From the NCBI RefSeq assembly GCF_019649055.1, contig NW_026570265.1:1-64000 (forward strand): a DNA stretch of 64,000 bases, written 5' to 3'. Below, piece by piece: positions 41,609 through 55,100 of this stretch. This stretch comes from Paramacrobiotus metropolitanus. Lineage: Eukaryota > Tardigrada > Eutardigrada > Parachela > Macrobiotidae. The translations under genes were made by a program, and so were the position numbers. Within the stretch, counting starts at the first letter, position 1; each line of letters starts with the position of its first letter. The notes beneath the pieces were generated by a model. It worked only from the letters and a program-made list of their open reading frames with translations, ran no database searches and was not told where the DNA came from.

Positions 41609-44600
41609 TCACTTGCGGTTCAAACCATCGGCATTCATTAGCTGCAGGATCTGCAACAGACGGGTCGGGATTTTGGCGCGCTCCGAGAATTCATCGGAAC
41701 TCAACGCCGCCATCAAGGGATCAATGTGCTTTTTGGCGTACGTAAAGAGCTCAAGTAAAGCCGGACGGGTATGGAATTCATGGCGGTGCAACTGCAAAAT
41801 TAAGTTCTCCAGTTTATTCTCCTTTCATTTTTTTTACCGATTTCATATGCGCGACTACACCTAAAAATCAAGTACGATCCCTTTTATGCAACATAGGTAC
41901 TAAATTTCTGGAGCAACAACTGCAATAACTTTTTGGAATGCAGTATGTTTGATTTTGCAGTAACTAATACATCAATTACCATACAAGTAAGAAATTTAAT
42001 TACAAGACATGTACGGTGATGTACATATCTGTTAGTTTCCATAACTATACAGGGTAAATAAAGCGCGTTACCTTTGACTCTTCAGCAAGAAGCTGATTAA
42101 ACTCCTGCTCAGTGATTTCCGGTACTTGATACTTGATATCATCGTAATAGTTGCGCACTAATTCCTGATAATTGGCGATATCTTTGGCAAACAAAAGTTT
42201 ACTGGAAGGTGAGTCTTTACTGAGTTTGAGATCCGAGGTCGAGCAGCTTTCCATTAGAGCCTGAGCAATCACAGACAAGCAGGAATCCACGCTGTTGGAC
42301 TGCAAAAGCCAGAAAACAAATGAGCAAAGTTGTTATCCTATCAGTTGTTCCTGCATCTGAAATTTATTAAAATTTAAAATGTGACCTATGACTACCATAA
42401 TATGTATTGACTGCAGGGGTACTTCTTGAAAGCCGGCGGCTTATCACATGCTTGCGTAATTCAATTACAAATTTTTCTCGACATCTCTTCAACATCTCGA
42501 CATAAGCGCAACTATGGTTTTGATCAATCAGCATGAAAAATAGCTAAAGCAACCAATTCACCTTAGGTCAGGCATTTCAGTTCATTAGAGCCGCATAATA
42601 AGCAAATAATCATAGGCTATTGTATCGTTGTATCATTCTCTGTTAACATCCGTGACCTGCAATTTGTGCTTCTGCGCATGATATAACCAATGAGTCGTTA
42701 AAAGAAAGAAAAATCTGCCCACATCCGCCGCCAAAAAAAACCCCATCAAACGTGATTGGTAGGCGTTGACAAATGTTTTCACAAGCTGCCGATGTGGTAA
42801 TGAGTGATGAGACAAGTCATTACGCCAGCGTCAACATTACCTTGTGAATGTCGAAGATGAAATTGGGATTCTTCAGTAGATTCACCCAAAATCGCAACGG
42901 CACACTGTTACTCTTCCACGTATGCACCACTTCCGGATCGCTGATCTCATGGTGCAGCGCCTGGTCATCCAGGAAGTCGAACAGGTGTTTAATGGCCGCC
43001 GGGAATGCATAGCCGCGTGTATTGGTACTGAGTATACATTCGAACATCTCGTCGATGAATTTCTTCAGGGTGGTCTTGGTGGTCAAGAGGCGTGTGAGAT
43101 AAATCTCCGTCATCATTTTGCTGCCGCGCTTCGTGGTCCCGTCCCGACTCGGAGGATCGGGAGTGTCGTGTGGCCGCACCAGATGCCACACTTTGACTCC
43201 GTGTTCGGCGTCGGTGTGTACGAAAGGCGACACGCCACGACTGAGGGCCGGACTAGATTTATGGGACTGTAACGACTTATCCGACCTGCAATGCACACAA
43301 AAATATGATCAAAACACTTCGATGACCACAAAGCGAGCCGCAAAGTTATGGGTCAAGCCACTCCGATAAAACAGATATATATTTTCATGCGCAGTTATGT
43401 AAATAGGTAAGTAACCACATCCACTTCACCACGAAACATTTTTTTAAAAAAATTTGGTCTAAACCGTTTCCGGCTCAAATCCCAACCCCATATCAATTTA
43501 AAAACTTACTAACTTTATAAATTTCTTTTCAATTAATAATTTCATTACGGTAATTTTATGTTTTAAAAAGACTATCTTTTAGAAAAATTATTTTTGAAAA
43601 GGAATTTCTTAGAGGTAACTTTACGTTTATTATCGACAAAAATTTTCAGGCTCAAAGCAGGGAAAGCTTCTTGACTCCTTGTGGATTCGGCAGTGCTCGT
43701 AAACTGATTACGTGGAGAAGAGGCATAATCAGCTACCATCATTCCTGCCCACTTGTCATGCACATCTCCGTCAGAGAAAAAACCCCCTCCTCTCATCACG
43801 AAGTAGCCGCAATGAGAGCACACCAACACAATTACTCCTTATATACATCAAATTTGCATAATTTGACAAATCCCCCCCACTAGAGAGCGCGTCTCAAGAC
43901 CCTCCATCAATTCGACCACTCTGACAACACATGGCGTTAGTCTTCAAGCGGTAATCGGCTTGCCAGCAATAAGTCACTCAATTCTTCGTGTGTATAAAAC
44001 CTTGACATACTTATCGGACATGATTGTCAAATTATAGAAATTTGTGTGCTTTGGCACCAGCACAAAGGCAGCTCCATCATTAACATGGTAATGCTGCAGG
44101 GTGTTCAGTCGCTTCCACATGGTGCCGGCACTGCCCGTTTCCGTCTGCGAGGTAGTGTCTTCATCCTGCAGTGGACAGCGGCCCGCCTGCCCCGTTCGCC
44201 ACTCCAGATCCAGTGCTTCCGGTCGGGGACGCCGAGAAAAGGGCGTGTTGCGGTAAATCACGTCCAGGGCCTTTTCCTTCACCTGGGTGATGGAATCACA
44301 GTCCAGTACTTTTACTTGATAATCCTGACTGCTGTGCTCCGAATCCACACACGAAACATAAATATGCTGCAAATAAAATCAACAGAAATGTCATCTGGTA
44401 AACCAATAAACCAACCAAGTCATAACAACCAACCCATTACTGATTTATGTACTCGATGACTGCATTCAATATTCTTACACACCCAATCTTCGCAGAAACA
44501 TAACTCACTGCTTTTTTCTTAATTATTCATTGCTGAATTTCCTGCCACCCGAAAATCTATTGAATAAAAGATTTATTATGGAACAGAGATGAGCCCAGCG

Positions 44601-46180
44601 CCGCAAGCAAAAGGTTCTTCTTTTTCAATGGAATTTTTTATCCAAGAGAGTAGAGACATAAGCTGCACTTCTATCTAATTACGTTCTCGTATGGATGATA
44701 TAACAAAAGCCTGATTATGCGCACTCACAAGCGCTATCACAACTCGCGAGCTCAGCGGACCGCTAATTTGTTAAGATCAGTGTGAACTTTGTGCAATCGA
44801 AGTGAGTCTAACAAGTGGAGGTGGCTGAACTCTTGGGTCACTTACCATTTTTTTGTGGTCAATTTTCTGACGGATTAGCTTTTCTTCGCTTAGCGAGTAC
44901 TTGGCCTCACTTGTAATGCTGTCGACTGGGCCCTTTTCAATTTGCATTTGCACGGCACGATACAATAAATATAGCGGCCGTCCGGCAACATCCTGCAACG
45001 AAGGAAAAATCAGTGAAAAAACACGTTGGCAGACGTTCGAAATATAGAGTGATATTCAACAAGTCAAACATACGTTGACCGCCATGTCAAACTGTTGCCG
45101 TTAAACCATCAAGTCATTCAACTCAAGTGTTTTTGTTGCGCGTCTGCACTTTTCCTTAAGCCAGCCGCGCCAACAAAAACTGATTAAGCTCAACAAAAAA
45201 CATCGGTTAAATAATCAAAAATGCACACTTATAAACGGCTAATGTTTATCTTTCAAACGTGTTCATCACACATCTGCATACTGCAGACACATTTACAACT
45301 AACAAGCACGTTAAAAAGCGAAAGTGCTCCCGCAAATTGATTTGCATACCAATGAAATTAGACCTGCCAATCATACAGTAAATAGTACTAAATACATACC
45401 CGCAGGAAACCGTATAATAAAAAGGTCAGCCATGCTGAGAGCATTTTTTCCGCCACCGACTCGTTGCGCCGCATTAACAGCTTGAGATTCGGATTGCTCT
45501 TGCCATCGACACATTTTTCAATTAAGTCACTCAACAGGGTCTTCAAGATGTCCGTACAATAAACCATGTTACTCTGCAGAACGGCCATTAACAGCGACGC
45601 CACATTGACACGGTCGCGCATTCCAAAATATCTGCAAGAAAACAAAATCAGAAAAGTGAACCAGTGCTTCTAAGAACCACTTCAGACAGGCACACAACAC
45701 CAATAACTGTACCGATTAGACTCCAGTGTGCGGATGAACGTCAGCAGAAACGTCTTATTGTGCAGCAACTCCCCGAACAGTTTCAGTCCACTATCGATAT
45801 TCTGTTTCCGTGCCGGATCCACCACCATCTCACCGGTCATCAGGGGATGGGTATCCGAATTCGGAAATAACACCTTGGCCACGTACCAGCGATAGTCGCG
45901 GAACGGAATGCCCCCGGTGGACAAGTCTCCGGTCCAATCAGTAATATCGGTCTGCAGCTCGGCGAAGGCCTCTTTGCACTCACTGGCCACCTGCAACTCC
46001 AGCGCATCAATCTGATCCTGCATTGTCTTCAAAACCCGCGAGCTCTCATTGGTCTTCTTCCGGTACAGGATAATAAAAATAATGACAATCAATATCAGGA
46101 CCCCGCATCCCACAGAAATTCCAATGATTACTTCCGTTGTAAATAGGGACGCACCCGCCAGCGGCTCGTATGACAGTGTC
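41609..46180 (-). CDS. Plexin transmembrane helix and cytoplasmic GAP exons
   Basis: The large exon 45713-47427 continues through the membrane helix ([20 protein letters not shown]), a basic YRKK stop, a coiled juxtamembrane segment and the first GAP half, with the catalytic Arg in TFIRTLES. Next are 45400-45631 ([12 protein letters not shown]), 44846-44992, 44011-44366 (the Rho-binding insert), 42841-43285 ([14 protein letters not shown] and the second Arg in VPLRFWVN), 42072-42299 ([11 protein letters not shown]) and 41609-41791 (C-terminal helices, stop at 41609). All phases match. Both arginine fingers are kept, so GAP activity is expected. Confidence 0.93.
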
Positions 46181-49100
46181 CCAATTGTGAAGTTCTGTCG
46201 ATCGGTAATGATGACACGCACTTCCGGCAGCGCTCCGATACGCGCTTGTCCATCTAAGCCGCGCGCCGCCGGCTCGGTATCGGGCGGTCGACAAGTCAGC
46301 TGGCGCTGCGTTAAGGAGGTCACATTGCACAGCTCCATGCCAATCTCCACACGGTAATCCTCCAGCCGATACGACTGATCCAGATTCTCTCCATCGATAA
46401 ACAAATACTCGCTCTTATGGTATTTAATCCCGTTGGGGTCGGAGAAGTTGGCCACCACCGGACTGGGATACAACTTAAACTTGGGAAACTGCTGGCCCAG
46501 TTTGGAGATGTTCCGCACCGACTGAACGCCGTCCAAATAGAAACTGTAATCCAGCTCCAGAGGCCGTTCCACGGAGCGCTGCCGTCGAGACCGGGAACCG
46601 AGATCGGGTATGGCTGGACTGCGGCATTCCATCCGAATGTCCGATGATGCCGTGCACATGCCTTCGTAATCCCTGCCATTATAATGGACAACAATCCGCG
46701 GTTGGGCAATCACATTGAGATTACTTCCTTCCACAAAGATATAGCTTCCCCCGGAAGCAGTGCCTCTTGGACCCAAATTAAGTTGTCCGGATCCAAAGGA
46801 GTTGACTCGTGTTACTTCCGGGTCAGTCACATACTCGAACAACTGCTCCTCCAACTGCCGTCGACCCCGATCCAGCATCACTTCAATTAAACCTCCACTA
46901 ATCGATGCGGCACCCGATGTGACACATGTCAGTGTCGTTGCATTCCGCCGCTGCACATCGCAAACGTTTTTCCCCACCGTCACAACCACGCGGCTGCCGG
47001 CATTCAGATAACGCCCCTGAATTGTTAACTGTGTACCACCGGACTTGGGCCCCAGTTTGGGGGAAAAGCTGGCCAACTTCGGATCGACGTAACTGAACTT
47101 GGAATCGGATAGAGCCGTAAACTGTCGGGCAATAGCCACTTCCACATCCCCGCTTAAAATCTGGTCGCCTTGAAGCTGCTCCACAGCATCCGTCTGGCAG
47201 ACGATCTTGGATGTACGTTCATAACGGTCAGGAATGGGGCTGCAACGTCGGCCAGCTACTTGCACACCGCTGGCAATGTCACCGAACGTCTTCCCGAGAT
47301 TAATGCCTTCAATAGTGACCAACGTGCCGCCTTCCCATGGGCCCAGTGACGGATAAAATTGTTGGATTTCCGGATTAGGACAAGTGGAGTTCTTGTTTAA
47401 CCACACTCCGGGGCACTGATTTGTTACCTACAAAAATAAAACGGTCAAATTACTAGTTAGGTCGTAATTTACATTCATATGAAATCGAATTTTCCATGAA
47501 TACTAAAAAAATTTGTGATCATCTCACATCACGGGTTAAAATTAGTACATCGAACGGTTAAATGTCATACGTCCATTTCTTATGTAGCTTTTACAAAGAA
47601 AACAGCAAAAGAACGATTACGTAAATCAGTGTTTTCTGAACCGCCGATGGTCCTTTTACCTGGCAGCTCTTCTCGCACCAGCCGCATTCGAACTCGCTCG
47701 GCAAATCCAGACAGAACCCACAGTTTGATGACATAATCGCGCACTTGTACATGAGGACATGTAGATTTTTCGGATTATCCAGGGGTTTTCTGTCTGCCCA
47801 TGTAATATCTAACTGCGCGGTGGCATTCGGCGCCGTCGCCATGTAAGCGAACTGCAACGGCGAACACGACACCGTATCGCCCACATAATTGGCTTCCGTT
47901 CGTTCCACTCGACCGTCAATATTGAACACACAGGTGAATCGTGTCTGGAACGGTTGTATATTCTCGACTTTAACCATGATTTTCCTCAGCATATCAGACG
48001 GCACCAGCATGTACTGATCCTTGACGAACCCTTCAGCCGGGCCAATGCGTGGACAGAAATCCGGTCCCGAGCGTGAACTGTACCCGCTGCGATTCTGCCC
48101 GTTGACCAGGTAATCACTGCGACAGTTCTCGCCGGCATTATGAGTGCAGCGATGATTCTGAACACACCAGTCACAGGGATAAGGGCTGGAAACGCAGCTC
48201 GTGCAGTCGTCCAAGGAAGCGCAGTCATAAAAGGTCACATTGTCGGCGCCGAACTCGGTCCCAGCACCTTGCAACCGGATGGCAACACGGACCGACACGG
48301 CGTTCTCACCGTCCGGGATTTCCGGTAGCAAATCCACCCGCGGTGTTAGGCAGGAAACACCATCTTGGCTTCGAGTGGCGTTTGTTTCCAAACTGCGACC
48401 TTGTGCCGAAAATACGCATACAAGCGGTCCATCAGCAGATGGGAGATTTTCTATCGCAAGGGCCAACTAGAACAATATCATTTGAAATTAGAGAAAATAA
48501 AAATATTAATCAGCATGTACAGTAAATATCTTATATCTTGCAATTTCTTGAAGTATATTTATATACAGTATTATAATTACTTTATTATGATGTGCACATG
48601 TGTTCCTACTGTGATTCGATGTCAAGCAAAAAAATAATGTTCTTTGACGAAATTATTCTCGTTACTCCGGGAAACATTTCGGTAAGTACTGTATACAGAA
48701 AGTAGTTAATGTAAATATTTTATCCATTCATAAATATTACCTGAAAATTTAAAGTATGCCTTATATTATGGAGTACGTAGTTTAAGCTTATCTCACAGTT
48801 GAAATGCCATTGCATGACTACTGCAGGACACGCTTAAGAAAAAATGCTTTATTGCTGCCAAGTCAGCTATAAATCTTGATACAAAAAATGCTAATTTGTT
48901 CGACTGCCGACATTGTTAAAGGTTCACTTAGAATGCAGGCACTTAATTATATTTCCTGTTCGCTGGTATGTAAAAGCGTTAACAAGATTCGAAATAAAAT
49001 GTCTAACTGTCGCATGTGTTTATTGAAGAAACGTGTGACGACAAAAAACATAATATTCCGCAAAGCCTAATCCATCGACGCCGACGCGAAAACTTTCTCA

Positions 49101-52100
49101 GTGAATATTTTCTATTATGACAGCGTATTTTGTGTAATGTCCTTGTCGGTATGGGCGGCTACGCTTGGATGAAGACCAAACAACAGCAGCCAAAATATTC
49201 AAACAATGAGATTACGGCCTCTAACCATGAAGACCGCGATTATGAACACGTTTGAGTGGTAACATCCGCATATTTAGCCAGTGTATTGATTAAATGCTTT
49301 TTCAAATGTAACCTGTTACCGTTCAATAAAAACGCAAACACATTCATAACCACCTTGTAATCACATCCATTTAATGCGCGCATTTTCTTATACGTACCGT
49401 GCGTGATGTTGTGCGCTGTATCTGGCTTGGCGTAACGGAGACGATCCGGGTGCACTTTTGGCTCTTGAACGGTAACCAGTACAGATAGGTGTTATCATTC
49501 TTCGCTGCATTAGCACTACACTGGCTCCGCAAACTGCACCTATAAAGACAGATAACACATACTGAAAGGTACCCAATTAACTACAACGTGCCGTAACTAC
49601 CAAGCGGTTTTCTGTCTTCAATCACATCAAAACGATAAAAAAACGCTATAATTATCTGTGTAGGCGTGGTGCTGCTTTTTGACGGCTGATCGCTGCCGGC
49701 TGCAAATGCCTGATCTGACATGGTCAGTGCTATAAATCTGTTAACTGTTTTTTATCAAGAAATTGCATTTCACAATAATTTTGATTCGTGTTTGATGGTC
49801 CAGACCACACAGAAGTTAAAAACTACTGTTGATATTCATAGTGGTTTAAATGAATATGATGACGCAGGATACCACCATTCAGCGTACTCAATAACGCTGC
49901 ATATGCATTTCTTTGCGTCTGCATTAAAGCTTTTTCACAAACGAACATTTCAGTTTCTCCCAAGAAAAATTCTTTCTTTCGATAGCGCTGAGACAGAAAC
50001 CACTTCTACTACCAAAAGATTCCAACGCTAATTGATCAGCTTAACGTTATTTGCACGAAGCTTAGCGCGACAAAAGGATATTCAAGGCCAACCATTCATA
50101 ACAAAGATGTATTTATTCGTCAGTACTGCCACGGCATATAATCCATGCACATATCTTGCAACGTGCATCTGCAGCAGTGCCGATACATTATTTTCAAGAA
50201 AAGGTTAAAAAATTGCATGCAAAATAAAACCTAAATTCCGGAAAATACAGATATACAGAAAGTCATTAATTGTTGTCTAAACAGCAATAAGAAGCATAAA
50301 TTTATTTCTAATAAACCTTATAGACTTATAAACCTATATCCACTTAAAACCGTCAACGTAACAGCGCTGCCCATAGACAAGCTGCTTGTCTTCGAGCTTT
50401 CGTTTGCACAGCGCCGATGCCGATCTGCAAACTGTAATCATACCGGCACTAATATAAAGAGACTGCCCTGAACAGCTTCCATGAGAAAATGTCCATTTAC
50501 GCAAACTGCAAACCGGTCCAGTGCTCTGACTGTCAATTGGTTATGCTCACTATCCACCACGACAACTTAATTAAACACGATTTACTTTGCTCCTGCAACA
50601 GGACGCCATTATCAGTCGTATTTTCCTCTAGAACACCCGACGAAAACAATGACCACTCAACCGTTACAAGTCACCGCCACTGGCTAAGAAAAATTTGCCA
50701 AAATCAGTGTTATTAAGAGCATGCATCCAGTCATTACTGCTCAAGGTTAAATATTCGAGCAAAAACGTCTATAATCAACTTTAACAGCGATGATCAGCGT
50801 GTCACAACGCCGCATTCGGTCGCCTTGCTGTGGTTTGAAACTTAAGAAAACAAATATAAAAACAGCAGATTGATACTTGTAATCTAAGCAAATTTCATAA
50901 ACTACACATCTGTATCGCGTGCGTATATTTTAAAAATATACAAAATCGATGCATAATAAACCAAATAATTATTTAATTTTGCGTATTAAACCGTGAAACA
51001 ATGCATAAATTCTGCGTTTATGCACTATTTAACAGGTCAATAAAAGAAACCTTCCTTAGGCTAACCATTTTCCGCAAAATTCAATATCTGTGGTGTAATC
51101 AAAAAGCTTCTGCTTATTTTACCACAACCTTGTTCAATGTAGCAAGAAAATATTTTATTTTACTAAGCCGCACATTCTACATAGTGATACGATTTAGACT
51201 GCTCTCACTTTCCGTAAGATACGCTAATCACGCGGAATAATAATCCTATTTTGAGCATTTCGCTCACAGGAATTCCACCCCTTTCGCCAGTGGAATTTAA
51301 TTATCTGACCAATGAGCCTAATCACATGTTCTAACTTCATCCGTTTTCTGCCGCAGATTTTGGGGATAGCGCACAAATCATGAGTGATCTTTACAGCCTC
51401 TTCCGGCTGCCGTTCGACCCTGTATTTCCCGGAGTAACGCCCTTTTGTGGCGCATGATAGCTCCCCTTTGCCAGTCGTATTATCTAGATGGAAGTCTGCT
51501 CCTTTTCCCATGCGTCACCGCAGCACACGAACAACAAATCAACACTAATTAGACAACCATGAACGAGATGTGCATTCTGCACTCTGAGTGAAAATTCCCC
51601 GCAAATTCTCCAAAAGCTCCCAATGTTTCAGATTGATGGCACTTTAATGAGATGCGACCTTGTCCGCAGCGGAATCGGACGGATCGATCTTTCTTACTAT
51701 GACCACAAATTAATTCCACTAACGATCTCCGATGGGACGGACAATTTTCTTCTAGCCGAATTGTTAACTTTTGCGACAGAACGATTTTCCGTGTCCACTA
51801 CCACCGCACAGTCTCGTGCTAGTTGCTGCACCAAGTAATCGAAAAATTCTTGTGCATCCTTATCGCGATGTCCAGCAATGTGGCACAGCGCGGTCATTTA
51901 TGAGCATATTGGCGCGACGGCAATGTTTAACACATGTAACCTGATTCTGCTACAGTCAGGGCCTTCCCATGGTGTTTGATCAACACGCTCTGAGAGAGAT
52001 ACAAGTGCCCAGCGCTGGCTAGCCTTTATACACCCGCAATGGCCAAATGGCTGTCTGATTAATTATTAAAACCACAACACACCGGACAATACCAAAATAA

Positions 52101-55100
52101 AACACTCCTAGACGCAAAATCGATTCCTCAAGTCAAATCTATGTGTCCACTTCTGTCATTAATTATGGATGTGCTCTAAATTGCATTTTAGCTTACTAAT
52201 GAATTTGCAACCATGTTCAAACGCTCTGTGCTCAGTGTTGACTTGAATAAAAAATTTATTAAATATTACCACGAAACTTACTACTTAGGAAAATTGGATT
52301 AATTCAGTCAATCAGACCACATAAAAAAGAACGCAAGTGCAGTTTTCACCATATGAAGAAAAACGAAAACTTTTTTTCCTAAAAGAAATTGCGGGCGTTA
52401 AACCTCTCAAGAGAATTTAGATCTGAGAACAGAAATGTTAACCTACATTGATTATCCTCAAAGCAAATCATAAACTTTTACGACCATTATATAAAAACAT
52501 CTATTATTCTCAATCATCGTAAAACGGGTTCCGATCTATATTCTGTTGGACTGGTTCCTTTGCGGACGAGTGTTGATAAAATTTTAATGACCCCGCCAAA
52601 GAAGCCCACATTTTTTTCTTTCATTCAGGAAACCGCTTGCCTTTTAAGGACTGAATACGCAACAATTGCTCTCTCGAATAAAAACTTACTTGTTCTCCAG
52701 TGAGCACCAACCACAATACGGGTCATAGTGCCCCAAACAATCTCCACAGCTGGTGTAAACAGAGCAGTCTTGTACGCGAATTTTGCTGATCTAAACATGC
52801 CACAGAAAATCGTAACGTGAGAAGTAAAATAACTCGTTCAGAATGTCAACCATAAAAAAAACAAACCGAAAGACCGACCTGTGAGGCTGTCGCGGCGTAG
52901 ATGAATTCTTTCGTCGGTGAGATGTGCATATCCGGCAAAATAGGAGCCGATGACAGAGGAATTTCTTCATATTCGCGGGCGGTTTGCTTGGAGTCAATAA
53001 GAACCTGCAAACAGTCATATCATACAGTGTTTGCAAAGATAAACCCAACGGGCATATCCGCTCAATCTCAGTGTCCGCAAATGCGACTTGTAAACAATTA
53101 ATAATCATATTTTTATTCGTCTTTTGACAAATTATCTGTGCAATCTAATTTGGTTTTTATTAGCGGCACAATCCAGTGAACACAAATCGCTTGACACGTG
53201 TGACGAGCCGTGCTATAATCGCCATACAGTATTACAGCGATTATTAAAGCCCCTTTGTTTACAGTCCACCTCCCGGCAGAAATTGAAGGGAAATCCTGTT
53301 TGAAGCGTCTGTGTGCCAACATATGTTGACTTAATTCTTCAGAGCTGCGAATCAAGATGGACTCGCCACACATCAAAGATTTTCATGAAACTTGCTGCAT
53401 GCAACTCATATGTATGCCCACAAAGTCCGGCAATTCAATCTTGAGAGGTCAGCAAGTGCGGCTACCGGACTTTCATCAACATCATTACTTCCACTTTGTT
53501 GCTTTTGAATTAGTCCAGCTAGCTGGCCGTAGTCCAATATAAATACACATTATCGATTCTATTCCGTACAACGGCATCTAAGCGGAAACACAATTGCGTT
53601 CTTGGTATACATGGCACTTTTTGAAAAGTCCTGGATAAACTGATACCTAATAAATGGCTTTACTGTTAGCACTGGAGTGCTTAAAAATATAACGAAAATG
53701 ATTGCATAAAACATCAAAACGATGTATTGTACAATAAGTTAATAACTATAATTAAAACGATTCAAAATGCGTATTACAAAACCTCTGTTTACTGCGGAAC
53801 AATAAAATCATAGAGATCAGAATTACATCCCTATCGAGTTACGAGAATGCCATTCGTAATGGCCGCTGGCCAAGCACCAAGGATAACAGAAATTTACCAT
53901 TTTAGTTCAAATTTTCCGAATTTTAGCACTAATCCTGGCTAATAATTTTATTTTTGCACATTCAGATTTACAACATGTAAAAGCTAGCTGATGCTGACAA
54001 CGATACCATGTAAGTACATTATACACCACGGACTGAATGCTTGCACTGACCCACTGCCTATTTTCCTTTCTACAGTAGGTCATAACCACGCTACTTCCGG
54101 TTTGCCGCTTGTCATAACTGCAGCCCGCCATTATCCATTATTTATTGAGAAATATTCTCCTACCCAGATAAACTTTCATCCCTTTTGTACCGCATACAGC
54201 ATGCATCATAAATTCGATTAATGCTGTCTGGCCGGAAGGTAATTTGCCTCACATGTGACTGCATTAGTTGCTCATATAATTACACAATCTTTACCACTTC
54301 GTGTGTGCTCCTTATGTCAAATGAATGAACACACAAGCTCGTCGTTTGAGTTGTATGTTTGTTTGGCAAATAAATTTTCCTTCTAGTTGATCGGGTAAAC
54401 CTCACCGTTGAGCTTTAAATTAACCATTAACCTAATAGTCCAAATTCGAAATTCACGTGCTAAACCAAATGATACCCCAAAATCAATAAAGGTTTACTTT
54501 TTGTAGGACGACGGAAGGGGAAAACTTCATTTAAATGTGGCTTCCTGTCATAATAGTCAAAATTAAAGTTTTGACAGGACGATTGCACTGTTATGTCTAA
54601 CTTGTCAACTACAACAGGGCGTTTTTGTGTGTCTAGGGTGACAATTGTTCAGGGTTTGTTATAGTTTTGGCCGATCTTATTATTTGTCACGATAAATCAG
54701 GCAATATATATGCTGACATGCCAAACTGACAGCCTCACTCTTGCGGAAGCTGACAAGGGAAAGGAAACTCACCAAATCAGAATCTTTGAACAAAAATTCG
54801 AGCGCTAACTAGGGGCCGTCCCAAATATTCCTCATTCTGAACTTGAGCGGGATAAAACCTCTCACTTAAATCCATCAGGATTACTCTTATGCAAGAAATT
54901 CTTATCTAAAATGCAGCCTGTATCTTCGAAAGACATAGCTCATGTTCTTTTCGTTTGCGTGAATTGCGTTTCGTTTGCGTTTGCGTTCCATCAAATTCAG
55001 GCTCACAGCAAATTGTCCGCCCCACAATTCAACTATATATTATTATGTTTAAGAACATGAACTTTCTTCGACCAGTTCGGTTCTATGGCAATCAGGGAAG

